Shown: piece after piece, positions 36,972 through 46,388 of the stretch
Layout: the number at the start of each line of letters is the position of its first letter
How positions within the stretch are numbered: position 1 is the first letter of the stretch
Assembly: GCA_021793645.1 (NCBI GenBank)
Contig: JAJYSJ010000006.1
Span: 65,867 to 129,866 of the forward strand
Reading direction: 5' to 3'
DNA: 64,000 nucleotides
Source of the DNA: Bacillota bacterium
GTDB taxonomy: Bacteria; Bacillota; Sulfobacillia; JAJZYS01; JAJYTV01
Made by a program: the position numbers and the translations under genes
The notes under the pieces: generated by a model
Told to the model about the DNA's origin: nothing
Seen by the model: the letters and a program-made list of their open reading frames with translations, nothing else
Database searches by the model: none

Positions 36972-37571
36972 GTGCCGCACTGGATCCTTCCGGCGATCTT
37001 GATCAGCATCGCCGGCAACCTAGACAACTTAGGCGTCGGCATCGCCTACGGCGCTCGGCGCATCGGCATCCCGGCCTTGCCGAACCTGTTCATTGCGCTC
37101 GTCGCTGCAGCGGGCACCCTGATTATGGGATATGCGGGCTCCGGCATCGGGCACATCCTCGCGCCCGAAGCAGCCAATGCCATGGGCGCGCTGTGCATCA
37201 TGGCGGTCGGGGTATGGGTGCTCTGGCCGCGCCCTGCACGGCAGGAAGCAGAGGGTCCTGGAATGGGGCCGATCGGCTTGATCCACAACCCCGAGCAGGC
37301 GGACGAAGACCTCTCAGGAGACATTTCGCTGGTGGAATCCCTTGCGCTGGCCGTCGCACTGGGCATCAATGCATGGGCTGGAGGCCTCGGCGGCGGCCTC
37401 GTTGGAGTGCCGCCCTGGGCGCTGGCCGCCCTGACAGGAGGCTTCAGCTACCTAACGCTGTTCGCGGGCGAACACCTGGGCAGGCGCGCCATCGGCCACT
37501 GGCTCGGCAACAAGGCAAGCCTCGTCGCGGGCCTTCTGCTCATCCTGATCGGCATCAAGGACCTCCTCTAG
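36972..37571 (+). CDS. ytaF: Sporulation membrane protein YtaF (MntP-related)
   Basis: The 199-residue polytopic membrane protein has the two acidic or amide signature repeats SIAGNLDNLGVGIAYGARRI and LAVALGINAWAGGLGGG, as in YtaF, a sporulation-associated relative of the MntP manganese exporters. A hydrophilic loop (about 90-120) separates the halves. GTG 36972 matches the usual N-terminus PHWILPAILISI. It is convergent with the acetyltransferase by a 4-nt overlap. Confidence 0.85.
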   Translation: MPHWILPAILISIAGNLDNLGVGIAYGARRIGIPALPNLFIALVAAAGTLIMGYAGSGIGHILAPEAANAMGALCIMAVGVWVLWPRPARQEAEGPGMGPIGLIHNPEQADEDLSGDISLVESLALAVALGINAWAGGLGGGLVGVPPWALAALTGGFSYLTLFAGEHLGRRAIGHWLGNKASLVAGLLLILIGIKDLL

Positions 37572-38179
37572 GGGGTCTCGTTCGTCAAGCGGGCGAGCAG
37601 GCCTGCGCGCACCGAAGGCCATTCCTCTCGCACAACCGAGAAACAGACCGTATCCCGCACGCTGCCATCGCGGCGCAGGCGATGGCTGCGCAAGAGGCCC
37701 TCGTAGCGAGCTCCTAGCTTGCGAATCGCCGCCTGGGAATGCAGGTTGCGGGAGTCGGTGCGCAGAGCGATGCGCATTGCCCCCCAGTCCTCGAACGCAT
37801 GCCGCAAAAGCAGCAGCTTCGACTCCGGATTGACGGCGCCCCCCCATGCGGCGCGCGAGTAGAAGGTCCAGCCCACCTCGGCCCCGCGATTCGCTTCATC
37901 TACATCCAGGTACCGCGTGGATCCGATTACGTTGCCATCTGAGCGGCTCACGACCGCGAAGGCATACGCCCTGCCTGCGGCCTCATCCCGCAGTGCGCTG
38001 TCGATGAACTCCTCCACCGCCGCCGCGTCGGTCAAGGACTTAGACATCCAGCGCCAGATCGAGGGATCGTCTGCTGCGGCAAGAATGCCCGTCCCATGCG
38101 TCTGCCGCAGGGGTTCAAGTCGAACGGCCGCGCCCTCGAGAACGCAGGGTCCGAGCGGACCGAGCGGCAGACTGCTCAC
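37568..38179 (-). CDS. GNAT acetyltransferase, RimJ/RimL type
   Basis: The 203-residue protein has the acetyl-CoA-binding pattern of the RimJ/RimL group: GSTRYLDVDEANRGAEVGWTFY, then NPESKLLLLRHAFEDWGAMRIALRTD and NLHSQAAIRKLGARYEG. The substrate is unknown. GTG 38179 overlaps the stop of the replication-relaxation gene (GTGA), so it is expressed with the VirD4-like pair. Confidence 0.87.
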   Translation of the reverse strand: MSSLPLGPLGPCVLEGAAVRLEPLRQTHGTGILAAADDPSIWRWMSKSLTDAAAVEEFIDSALRDEAAGRAYAFAVVSRSDGNVIGSTRYLDVDEANRGAEVGWTFYSRAAWGGAVNPESKLLLLRHAFEDWGAMRIALRTDSRNLHSQAAIRKLGARYEGLLRSHRLRRDGSVRDTVCFSVVREEWPSVRAGLLARLTNETP

Positions 38180-38856
38180 AGCGGTTCCTCCCCGCTCCAG
38201 ATCGTTTCCGCCAGTGCATCCACCGAACGGAAGATCACCGCAGCGAGTCCGGTCGCCGCAAGCGACCGCTCAACGGCGGTGGACTCGCCGGCTGCCAGGA
38301 CGGCAATCCGGCCGCCATCCCCTGCGCCCAGCTGCCACTCCTGGTAGCGCAGCCACTTGTGGCGCAATTCGGCAAGGCGTTCCGTCCCTCGATCCACCTC
38401 GACCAGCCAGGCGGACTCCGCTTCGACGAACGCGTCCGGTACGAGCGTACGCTCGCCGAGGCCTGCCGCGCTGCGGTAGGGAAGGCGCGGCTCCGCCCGG
38501 TAGGCGGTCGCCGGCATGCCGCGACGCCGCAGTGCGACGTACAGTTCAGCGCGCAGCAGTTCGTGGGAAAGGCGAAGGGCAGCATAGGCCCTGCCGCCGC
38601 TTTGCACGGGCGGCAATAGGCTGAGAGCGGCCCGTTGGCCGGTCGCGGTGAGGTAGTGCGTCTTTCCGTCTGGTCCCGCCGCGTCACGCAGTAGGCCGCG
38701 CGTGCGCAGGGCAGCGTCCTCCCCGCCCGACAGCTCCCGAAGGCGCGACAGCAGCGTCGGGTCCGCGAAGCGCGCCTGGTATAGATCCACGAGCAGCTCC
38801 CGTTCCGGTCTTCCTAGGGACAGCAGGCGCTGCGTCAAGTCCATCCGCGGTGTCAC
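38176..38856 (-). CDS. Replication-relaxation family protein
   Basis: The 226-residue protein has an N-terminal winged-helix-like region (LLVDLYQARFADPTLLSRL) and a nuclease-like core with LVPDAFVEAESAWLVEVDRGTE, the pattern of the replication-relaxation family of Gram-positive plasmids and conjugative elements. The DNA target is unknown. It overlaps the VirD4-like gene by 4 nt upstream and the acetyltransferase downstream, forming a three-gene unit. Confidence 0.75.
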   Translation of the reverse strand: MTPRMDLTQRLLSLGRPERELLVDLYQARFADPTLLSRLRELSGGEDAALRTRGLLRDAAGPDGKTHYLTATGQRAALSLLPPVQSGGRAYAALRLSHELLRAELYVALRRRGMPATAYRAEPRLPYRSAAGLGERTLVPDAFVEAESAWLVEVDRGTERLAELRHKWLRYQEWQLGAGDGGRIAVLAAGESTAVERSLAATGLAAVIFRSVDALAETIWSGEEPL

Positions 38857-40361
38857 GGCCTTGGCAGGCGAATGCGCACCGGCGGCAGCAGTTGTCCGCC
38901 CGCGGCGATCTCCGCGACCGCCTCGCCGCGCGGCAGCCGCCGAAGCGTTTCGTAGTCGAATCGCGGTGCCTCGCGCAGACCGGACTCCGTGGAGACGAAG
39001 CGGCGCCCAAGCGAGTCGCGCAAGTGCTCGAGGTCTTCGCGCGACAGCCCGCCAAGGAGGACGCGGTTGCGCGCGTTCGAGAGCACGGCGGCGCGCAGGT
39101 CCGGGTCGAGCTGCCCGAGATGCTGGTGCGCTAGCACCGCGCCGACGCGGTGTGAGCGCGCCTCTGCAAGGAACGCGGCGAACCCCGGCTGTGCAAAGGT
39201 CTGGAACTCATCCGCGTAGACGTACGCAGGCCCGCCCTCCGTTTGACGGCGCAGCGCTGCGGCCTGGAAGAGCAGAAGGGCAAAGGATCCAACCGCCCGG
39301 GCCGCCAGCCCCATCTCCCCCTCGGGCAGTGCCAAGAGGAGCATGCCGTTCTCCCGTAAGAGCTGGTCGAAGTCATAGCCCGGTTGCGCACTGAAGAGGG
39401 CGCGCGCCCAGGGGTGCGCGGTGAGTTGGGCGACGGCGGACTGCACTCCGATGAAGGCATCCTGGCGGAAGCGCGCGCTCCAACCGCCGACCTGATCGCG
39501 GAAGTAGGCGCGCACGTGCGCGGATTGCGTGCGCAAAAGCATCTCTCGCCTGGCGTCCTCGCTTTGCAAGAAATCCTCCAGGTCCTGCAACGATGGCTCC
39601 GGCCGTGCTTCTTTGACGGCATGCGCAGCGTTGCGCAGCATGGCTTGGCCGACGGTGCGGTAGAACTCGTGGCCGCTCGGGAAGGCGCCGTAAAGCGCGT
39701 AGGCGATCGTTTCGGCCGCCTGCTCCGGAGGTCCCGCGAACGGATCGATTCCGACCCCTGGCGCCTCGTGCGGAGAGAGCGCTACCACTGGACGTCGCGC
39801 ACGCTCGGCCTCGCGGCGGGCGAGCTCCCATAGGTCGCCCTTTGGATCCAGAAGCAGGAGCCCGCTGCCCATGCGGATGTCCTGACGTACCAGGGGCCAG
39901 AGCACCCCGACTGTCTTCCCGCTGCCGGTGGGACCGAGCACGTGAAGGTGAAGAAACCGGTCTTCCGGCGAGATCTCCACTGGACGGCGCAGCCCAGTCG
40001 TCACGCCGAGGCGGACGCCGCCGGGCTTGACGAAGCGGGGGCGGACCCAAACCCAGACGACGAGGGCGAGTCCAACCTCGACCCCGAAAGAGATGAGGAA
40101 CCAGAACCAGCGCTGGCTGGCGAGCCCGAGCGCATGCCCCAAGGGCGGAAGCACGAGCCCCAGGATGAGGTAGAGCATGGATGCGGTGTAGAGGGCTGGG
40201 CGCCTGCGCAGCCCCGGCAGGGATTGCAAGGTCGCCACATAGAGCACTGCGATCAAGAGGACGGCATACCAGGGCCACTGTCCCTGACTGAACAGCAGCA
40301 GGGCTGCGATGGAAAGCGGGAGTGCGATGACTGAAAGCAGCGGACGCAACAGCTTAACCAT
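38853..40361 (-). CDS. VirD4/TraG-like coupling ATPase
   Basis: The 502-residue protein has N-terminal membrane helices (about 7-27, 30-45, 58-78 and 85-105), then a P-loop ATPase with Walker A GPTGSGKTVGVLW, Walker B-like AYVYADEFQTFAQPGF and LLLLDPKGDLWELA. These are features of type IV coupling proteins that pump DNA. No relaxase, VirB-type or integrase gene lies nearby. It is adjacent and coupled to a replication-relaxation protein, a pair otherwise found on conjugative elements. It may be a remnant or an independent chromosomal module. Confidence 0.85.
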   Translation of the reverse strand: MVKLLRPLLSVIALPLSIAALLLFSQGQWPWYAVLLIAVLYVATLQSLPGLRRRPALYTASMLYLILGLVLPPLGHALGLASQRWFWFLISFGVEVGLALVVWVWVRPRFVKPGGVRLGVTTGLRRPVEISPEDRFLHLHVLGPTGSGKTVGVLWPLVRQDIRMGSGLLLLDPKGDLWELARREAERARRPVVALSPHEAPGVGIDPFAGPPEQAAETIAYALYGAFPSGHEFYRTVGQAMLRNAAHAVKEARPEPSLQDLEDFLQSEDARREMLLRTQSAHVRAYFRDQVGGWSARFRQDAFIGVQSAVAQLTAHPWARALFSAQPGYDFDQLLRENGMLLLALPEGEMGLAARAVGSFALLLFQAAALRRQTEGGPAYVYADEFQTFAQPGFAAFLAEARSHRVGAVLAHQHLGQLDPDLRAAVLSNARNRVLLGGLSREDLEHLRDSLGRRFVSTESGLREAPRFDYETLRRLPRGEAVAEIAAGGQLLPPVRIRLPRP

Positions 40362-40391
40362 AATTTCCTACCGTTCGACGCGACAGTCCCT

Positions 40392-41078
40392 TTGCCTTTC
40401 GCAGGATTCGACACCGCTTGTACGGAAGTACGACCCGCGGAGGTGCTCGGCCTGGTTCAACTCAAGGGAGGGCGCGGGGGCATTCGCGTCGCCCTGGGCC
40501 CGAATGCCGACCCTGATCGAGTCGGCGGCGAGATCGTCGCTGCACTGCAGAGTGCGGCTCAGTTCCTTGGTTCAACGAAGATTACGGTGGAAGTGGCCGA
40601 CGACTCGATCAGTCCCGCACTTGCTGCCGCAATCGCCGGAGCTTTCGCAAACTTCCCCAGGCTTTCCCTGGCAGGGATCGGCGTGCCGAAAGCAGCTCCT
40701 TCCCGCAAGGGCGACCACGAACCGAAGGTGCTGCGGCAGACGATTCGCTCCGGCCAGGAAGTCATGCACTCGGGCGACCTCGTCGTCTTGGGCGACGTGC
40801 ACGTCGGGGGACGGGTCGTCGCAACCGGAGACGTCATCGTGGTCGGTGCCCTGCGCGGCTTCGCCTGGGCTGGAGCCGACGGGGATGAGACAACGATCAT
40901 CTACGCCCAGCCGCTGCACCCAACGCAGGTGCGCATCGGCGGCGTCATAGCTCAGGGCGGCGATGCTCCAGAAGCAGTCGCGGCCGAGTACGCACATATC
41001 GAGGGCGGCCGCATCGTCGTTGAACCCTGGTCATCCGGCGCAAGGCAAGGCGCGCGGCGCACACGGGTACCGCGTTAG
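40392..41078 (+). CDS. minC: Septum site-determining protein MinC
   Basis: The protein of up to 228 residues has the MinC C-terminal beta-helix: GQEVMHSGDLVVLGDVHVGG, then GDVIVVGALRGFAWAG and the tail VRIGGVIAQ. An N-terminal domain begins near LVQLKGGRGGIRVAL. MinC blocks FtsZ assembly away from midcell. The start is unsure: TTG 40392 lacks a ribosome site, and GTG 40443 has GGAG directly adjacent. No minD is next to it, which is unusual. Confidence 0.85.
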   Translation: MPFAGFDTACTEVRPAEVLGLVQLKGGRGGIRVALGPNADPDRVGGEIVAALQSAAQFLGSTKITVEVADDSISPALAAAIAGAFANFPRLSLAGIGVPKAAPSRKGDHEPKVLRQTIRSGQEVMHSGDLVVLGDVHVGGRVVATGDVIVVGALRGFAWAGADGDETTIIYAQPLHPTQVRIGGVIAQGGDAPEAVAAEYAHIEGGRIVVEPWSSGARQGARRTRVPR

Positions 41079-41091
41079 TTCTGGGGGCCGG

Positions 41092-41745
41092 CTACCCGCT
41101 GAAGGTAACCCGCACCTGCATAATATAGCGCCCCCCGGGCGCACCGCCGGGCTGCATGTGCACCTCGACGGCGACCGGGCGCCCGAGCTTTTCGCCGAGC
41201 GCGCCTGCGATCGCCTGGGCGTCCGACCTCGCGGCGCGGACAGCGCTCGCTACAGCGGCAGCCCTTTGTCCCTGCTTCGGCGCGAGGCCTTGGCCAAGCG
41301 TTCCCTGCACTAGAGTCGCCCCGCTGGCGACTGCCGCGTCGATCGCCTGTCCGAGCTTTTCGGATGTGGCGACCTGCACCCGCAGGTTCTGCCAGACGGT
41401 GGCGCCTGCCTCCGCAGCGCGCGTAGTTGCCCCGATGCGGTAGCCCGTTACCTGTACGTCCGCTGCCGGTACACCCGCCGCCCGCAGTCCCTGACGCAGC
41501 CGTTCCAGTGCCTGCCGTGCGTCGGACTGGGCCGAACGGCTGTCGGCTGCCTTGGTCTCAAGGCCCAGGTACAGCATCGCACCCTGTCCCGGAGCGGTGA
41601 TCGGCTCTTCCTCCGTCACCGTCAGCGTCCTCGCTACCGTCTCGCTGGCTGCCGCCGCGCCGTGGCGCGGGCCGAAGGTCAGAACAGCCCCCGTCAACGT
41701 CATCAGGGCGAGCATCGAGAGTGTGGTCCTGTGCGAGAGTCGCAC
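41092..41745 (-). CDS. SIMPL (DUF541) domain secreted protein
   Basis: The 217-residue protein has a signal peptide (MRLSHRTTLSMLALMTLTGA, then GAAAASE) and a SIMPL domain with alternating beta/alpha segments such as VQVTGYRIGATTR and LRVQVATSEKLGQAIDAAV. The function is unknown; the family is extracytoplasmic. GTG 41745 has AGGAGG 7 nt upstream. Confidence 0.82.
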   Translation of the reverse strand: MRLSHRTTLSMLALMTLTGAVLTFGPRHGAAAASETVARTLTVTEEEPITAPGQGAMLYLGLETKAADSRSAQSDARQALERLRQGLRAAGVPAADVQVTGYRIGATTRAAEAGATVWQNLRVQVATSEKLGQAIDAAVASGATLVQGTLGQGLAPKQGQRAAAVASAVRAARSDAQAIAGALGEKLGRPVAVEVHMQPGGAPGGRYIMQVRVTFSG

Positions 41746-41857
41746 GCGATCGCCTCCTGCGCCCAGCATTCCCCTCAGACAACCAGTCATACGAAGCGCA
41801 GGAAGAGAGCGCTCACTCAAGAAGGTAGCAATGTAAAAACTAATGGAGGTTACCTGT

Positions 41858-44692
41858 ATGCGGAAATTCACGCCTCTTCTTGCGGCGCTTCTGCTGCCTC
41901 TGTGGCCCATGGCAGCAGCGAGCGCCGCAAGTGTTACTTTCCCGGATGTCCCGGCGAGCTACTGGGCCGCTCCCGCAATCGATGCACTGGCGGCGCAAGG
42001 CATCATCTCCGGCGAGCGTGACGGGCTCTACCACCCGCTCGCGCCGGTGACCCGCGCACAGTTTGCAGCGCTGATCGTGCGCGCTGAGCATCTCTCGCCC
42101 GCCGCCGTCGGGCCGCACTTCCAGGACGTCCTCGCGGGCTCCACCCTCTCAAGCGAGGTGGAGACAGCAGCTGCAAACGGCTTGATGCTGGGCACCAGCC
42201 TCACGCAGTTCTCGCCGTCGGCAACGATCAACCGCGCAATGGCGGCTGCGATCGCGGTGCGCGCGCTTGGGCTCGGCACTGTCGGAACCGACTCGCAAGG
42301 TCGGCCAAGCGGGTTCCACGACGCATCCGATATCCCCGGGTACGCTGTTGGCGACGTCTACGTCGCACGGGAGATTGGGATCATGCAGGGGCTTTCGAGC
42401 GGGAACTTCGACCCCTCTGGGCTGCTGAACCGCGCGCAGGCGGCTGAAGTGATCTACCGGCTGGTCAATCTCTCTCCCGCGACGATCGCGAATGTCGCGG
42501 CGCAGGATGTCGCGAGCATCAGTGCAGGGATGGACTCCAGCGCCATCGCAGTGGGCGGCTCGACGGGTCTTTGGTCCGTCGCTCGCGACAGCCTCGGCAA
42601 CAACATCCCCGCCAACGTCGTCTGGAAAGCGAACGGCGGAACCGTCAACAACAGCAGCTTCAGTTCCTCCACCCCGGGCCAGTTCACCGTGACCGCAACC
42701 GTCGCGGGGAGTTCTGTGACGCATGCCGTCCAAGTCACGGTGCAGCAGCCTACAAACCTGGCGATCTACGCGCTGCCGGAGGTGGCGGGAGTCAACGCAC
42801 ACGTAGGCTTCACCGTCACGATCCTCGATCAGACCGGGGCGCGTGACACCTCGGCCTCCCCGACGGCCATCACGCTTTTTGCGACGAGCGCAGGCGCCTC
42901 TCCGGTCACCCTGACGGCCACCGCGCATTCCGGGCAGGCGAACTTTACCTTCACCCCGCCGACGGCCGGCGCCTGGCATCTTCAGGCGACAGCTCCGGGC
43001 CTCTTGCCGGCGAACGCAGCATTCGACGTACTGGCTCAGCCCTTCGGAGCGCTCCAACTGACGGCCAATTCCACCGTCTTGCCTGGTCAGACGCAGACGG
43101 TGGCGGTGGCGCTGCCGCAAGGCGCCAGCGAGTCATCGCCTGTCGTCCTCACCTCGTCGGACCCGTCGGTCGTATCTGTCGACGGCAGTGGACAGGGAAG
43201 CCTCACCGCATCCGGCCTCACCTTCAAATTACTAGCCGCCGGGACGGGCAGCGCCACGTTGACGCTCGCAAACCCCCTGAACGCGTATGCGCAGACCACA
43301 TGGAACGTCGTGGTGCCGACGCTTGGGACGCTGGCCATCGCTCCGCCTCCCGTTGCAGCTGCCGGCGAGGCGGTCACAGAATCGGTGCAGGTGAACGGCA
43401 ACGGAGTGCCGGCTCCCGCCGCCGACGTTTCCCTGACCCTGACGAACCCGCAAGGCATTGCCGTCTCGACCGTGGATGCCACAGCGTCCGGCACGACTGC
43501 TTCCTTCAACCTCAAGGAGGATGAGGCGGGCACCTGGTCCCTCAAGGCGAGTGCCCCCGGCTACACCTCCGCGACGACGAGCTGGACCGTGCAGCCCGGT
43601 GCGCCGACGCAGCTGATCGCGACGGGAGCCCCCTCCACCATCGTAGTGCTCGGCCGGACCGCAACCCTGCAGGTCATGGCGGCGGATGCCTATGACAACC
43701 CGGTGCCAGAGCCTCTGACGGTGACTTTGCAGGCCTCCGGCAATGCGGGCGCGTTCTCCCAGACGACCGCGTCCCTCAGCGGGCCCGGTCCAGCGGCAAC
43801 CTTCACGCCATCTGCCCTCGGCACCGAGAGCGTGCTGGTCACGGCGACATCGTCTCCCTCGCTCGCACCGGTCAAGGTTACATTCCGTGTCATCCAGAGC
43901 GCCGCGGACGTCGTGCAGGGCAAGGGCGTGTGGCTGCTCGAGAGCGACTGGGCAAAGGCGAACCAGCCGCAGCTGATCGCGCAGCTGCAGCAGCTCGGGA
44001 TCACGCACGTCTACCTTGAGGTCGAGGGCAGCTGGGGCTTCTACGGCAGCTCCGCTCTGCGCCACTTCCTCTACCGCGCACACGACGCGGGCATCGCAGT
44101 GCTTGCGTGGGTCTACCCATACCTGCAAAACGTATCGCTCGACGAGAACCTCACGACGCAGGTGGCGAACTACGTTGCACCCACGGGCGACAAGCCCGAC
44201 GGCATCGCTGCCGACATCGAGGAGAACATGAGCGCGGGCGCAGTCGGGCCGTATGCCCAGGCAGTGCGGCAGGCGCTCGGACCACAGGGCGTGCTGATCG
44301 CCGTGACCTACCCGCCGATCTACCATGAGAGCTATCCCTTCGCCGCCCTCGCACCATACGTCACGGCCTACGCGCCGATGGACTACTGGCACTACCAGGC
44401 GGTAGGCGAGGACTTCCTGACAGCCTACAACTACGTCCACGAGACGGTTGGGCTGATCCACCAGCTGTCGGGCAACCCGAATATCCCTGTCACCGTGATC
44501 GGGCAGACCTACGACATGTTTTCGAGCGGTGGACAGGGCGTCTTCAGCCCAACGGAGTTCGAGGAGGAGGCTGCCTTCCAGGCGGCTAGCGATGCGGGTG
44601 CGATCGGACTGTCATTCTATCGCCTCCCTACGATGACGCCGGAGGAGACCCAGGCGATCGAGACGCTGCCCTACCCCTACCCCAGCCGATAG
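41858..44692 (+). CDS. S-layer-homology surface protein with Ig-like domains and a C-terminal TIM-barrel-like domain
   Basis: The 944-residue exported protein has a signal peptide (1-25) and three SLH repeats (about 26-200; VTFPDVPASYWAAPAIDALA, then PHFQDV and GFHDASDIP), which bind pyruvylated wall polymers. Several Ig-like/Big domains follow (about 220-680), then a C-terminal domain (about 690-940) resembling a glycosidase-like TIM barrel: GITHVYLEVEGSWGFYG, AGIAVLAWVYPYLQ, GIAADIEENM and AYAPMDYWHYQ. GGAGG lies 8 nt before the ATG. It is likely an S-layer or surface enzyme; the substrate is unknown. Confidence 0.88.
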   Translation: MRKFTPLLAALLLPLWPMAAASAASVTFPDVPASYWAAPAIDALAAQGIISGERDGLYHPLAPVTRAQFAALIVRAEHLSPAAVGPHFQDVLAGSTLSSEVETAAANGLMLGTSLTQFSPSATINRAMAAAIAVRALGLGTVGTDSQGRPSGFHDASDIPGYAVGDVYVAREIGIMQGLSSGNFDPSGLLNRAQAAEVIYRLVNLSPATIANVAAQDVASISAGMDSSAIAVGGSTGLWSVARDSLGNNIPANVVWKANGGTVNNSSFSSSTPGQFTVTATVAGSSVTHAVQVTVQQPTNLAIYALPEVAGVNAHVGFTVTILDQTGARDTSASPTAITLFATSAGASPVTLTATAHSGQANFTFTPPTAGAWHLQATAPGLLPANAAFDVLAQPFGALQLTANSTVLPGQTQTVAVALPQGASESSPVVLTSSDPSVVSVDGSGQGSLTASGLTFKLLAAGTGSATLTLANPLNAYAQTTWNVVVPTLGTLAIAPPPVAAAGEAVTESVQVNGNGVPAPAADVSLTLTNPQGIAVSTVDATASGTTASFNLKEDEAGTWSLKASAPGYTSATTSWTVQPGAPTQLIATGAPSTIVVLGRTATLQVMAADAYDNPVPEPLTVTLQASGNAGAFSQTTASLSGPGPAATFTPSALGTESVLVTATSSPSLAPVKVTFRVIQSAADVVQGKGVWLLESDWAKANQPQLIAQLQQLGITHVYLEVEGSWGFYGSSALRHFLYRAHDAGIAVLAWVYPYLQNVSLDENLTTQVANYVAPTGDKPDGIAADIEENMSAGAVGPYAQAVRQALGPQGVLIAVTYPPIYHESYPFAALAPYVTAYAPMDYWHYQAVGEDFLTAYNYVHETVGLIHQLSGNPNIPVTVIGQTYDMFSSGGQGVFSPTEFEEEAAFQAASDAGAIGLSFYRLPTMTPEETQAIETLPYPYPSR

Positions 44693-44718
44693 CGCAGGAC
44701 GACCTACCGCACCAAAGA

Positions 44719-44764
44719 GCCCCGCGCACCGCTTCCGGACAAACTCCGGTACGGTGCGCGGGGC
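44719..44764. terminator. Bidirectional terminator between the SLH gene and galU
   Basis: GCCCCGCGCACCG (44719-44731) pairs perfectly with CGGTGCGCGGGGC (44752-44764), with CTTCCGGA/TCCGGTA in the loop. It lies between convergent genes. The stretch 44765-44917 holds nothing else I can support. Confidence 0.75.
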
Positions 44765-44917
44765 GTTCTCTGTCCCTTCGGCGCGCTGTTTGCCGCGAGA
44801 GCACATACGGCAATGGAAGCCACGGACGCGTTCAAAACCATGTCAGAACACGTTGCTGCCTCTGGCGAGCAGGTGCGGCCGTTCAGATACAGCGGGCTTG
44901 AAGCCTCCTGCCCGGGG

Positions 44918-45784
44918 CTAGAGCAGCGAACGCAGCATCTCTCGGACCCCTTCGCCGAGGTCGGGGCGGGCGAGCGCAAACGCGATCTGGGCCCGCAGGA
45001 GACCGAGCGGTTCTCCGATGTCATACCGCTCGCCGCGCACCACCACTGCGTAGACCGGACGTTCGCGGCAAAGCGCCCGCAGTGCGTCGGTGAGCTGGAT
45101 CTCGCCGCCCGCACCGGGCGGTGTCGCACGCAGATGTTCGAAGATGGAGGGGGGCAGCACGTAGCGGCCCACAACGCCGAGTCGTGACGGCGCCTCCGAC
45201 ACCTCCGGCTTCTCGACCATGTCCTGGACGCGGTAGACCCCTTCGCGCAGTTCACTCTGCGCTGTCGGCGCGATGATGCCGTACCGGTGGACGTCCTGCG
45301 CCGGCACTTCGCGCACTGCCACCACGGGAGCGTCAAGTTCCTCGGCCGCCCGGAGCAGTTGGCAGAGCGCCGGCTCATCCGCGAGGTAGAGATCGTCCGG
45401 CAAGAGTACGGCAAAGTTCTCCTGGGCCACATGGCGCTCCGCGCAGGCGATCGCGTGCCCTAGGCCAAGCGGGCGCCCCTGGCGCACGTAGAAGACCTGC
45501 AGGCGGTCCAAGAGGTCCTGCAGTTCCTTGAGATGCGGATTGCCCGTGCCCTCGAGCAGGTGCTCCAGCTCGATGGAACGGTCGAAGTGATCCTCGATGG
45601 CGCGCTTGCCGCGCCCAGTGACGATCAGGAGATCGTCGATGCCAGATGCGATGACTTCCTCGGCGATGTAGTGGATGGCCGGCTTGTCGACCACCGGCAG
45701 CATTTCCTTCGGCTGCGCCTTGGTCGCCGGTAGAAACCGCGTACCCAGACCCGCCGCAGGAACGACAGCCTTGCTTGCGCGCAT
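44918..45784 (-). CDS. galU: UTP-glucose-1-phosphate uridylyltransferase
   Basis: The 288-residue nucleotidyltransferase makes UDP-glucose. It has KAVVPAAGLGTRFLPATKAQPKEMLP, DKPAIHYIAEE, VRQGRPLGLGHAI and VLLPDDLY. ATG 45784 has GGAGG 6 nt upstream; earlier starts add basic residues without family match. UDP-glucose also feeds OtsA, encoded 14 kb away. Confidence 0.95.
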   Translation of the reverse strand: MRASKAVVPAAGLGTRFLPATKAQPKEMLPVVDKPAIHYIAEEVIASGIDDLLIVTGRGKRAIEDHFDRSIELEHLLEGTGNPHLKELQDLLDRLQVFYVRQGRPLGLGHAIACAERHVAQENFAVLLPDDLYLADEPALCQLLRAAEELDAPVVAVREVPAQDVHRYGIIAPTAQSELREGVYRVQDMVEKPEVSEAPSRLGVVGRYVLPPSIFEHLRATPPGAGGEIQLTDALRALCRERPVYAVVVRGERYDIGEPLGLLRAQIAFALARPDLGEGVREMLRSLL

Positions 45785-45854
45785 ACGTTTCCTCCATCGA
45801 TTGGCATGAACAGGAAACCTCTGCACCCATTGTAGCCCAGGGTCCTGCCAGGGG

Positions 45855-46388
45855 CTAGCGCCAAAGCGCCTGGGCGACCGCGACCGCTGTCACGTAGCCG
45901 ATCAGGTCGACCGTAAGGCAGAGCGGCAGCGCGTAGCGCGAACGCCGCACGCCGACAGCGCCTAGGTAGACGGTCAGGACATAGAGCGTCGTCTCCGAAG
46001 AGCCCTGCACTGTCGAGACGAGGCGCCCGATGAAGCTGTCGGGACCGTGCTGGTGCAAAAGCGAGAGGACGATCCCGGAGGAGGCCGCACCTGATAGCGG
46101 GCGGACGAGGAAGAGCGGCAGAACAGCCGTCGGCACGCCCAGCGTGCGCACGAGCGGTTCGAGCCAGCCGCCCACCAGTTCAAGCGCGCCGCTCAGCCGG
46201 AAGGCCGCAACCGCTACGTAGATCGCAAGCAGGTAGGGAAACAGGCTGAGTGACAGCTCCAGACCCTCGCGCGCCCCCGCCACGAACTCCGCGATCAGGT
46301 CGACGCGCCGCCACAGCCCGTGGATCAGGACGATCGCGACGAATCCGGGAATCAGCCATCCTGCGATGGCGCCGAATGCCTGGATCAT
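45855..46388 (-). CDS. spmB: Spore maturation protein B
   Basis: The 177-residue membrane protein has a nucleoside-recognition (Gate) domain and about five helices, with VRPLSGAASSGIVLSLL and GPDSFIGRLVSTVQGSSETTLYVL as in SpmB. With SpmA it is needed for spore core dehydration in B. subtilis. The start overlaps the spmA stop (ATGA). Confidence 0.94.
   Translation of the reverse strand: MIQAFGAIAGWLIPGFVAIVLIHGLWRRVDLIAEFVAGAREGLELSLSLFPYLLAIYVAVAAFRLSGALELVGGWLEPLVRTLGVPTAVLPLFLVRPLSGAASSGIVLSLLHQHGPDSFIGRLVSTVQGSSETTLYVLTVYLGAVGVRRSRYALPLCLTVDLIGYVTAVAVAQALWR

Noticed and set aside
34928-40361. An integrated conjugative element containing the VirD4-like gene
   Set aside because: No integrase, relaxase, mating-pore genes, tRNA attachment site or direct repeats are visible.
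44813-45187. A 124-codon plus-strand ORF between the SLH gene and galU
   Set aside because: Most of it is antisense to galU; no ribosome site.
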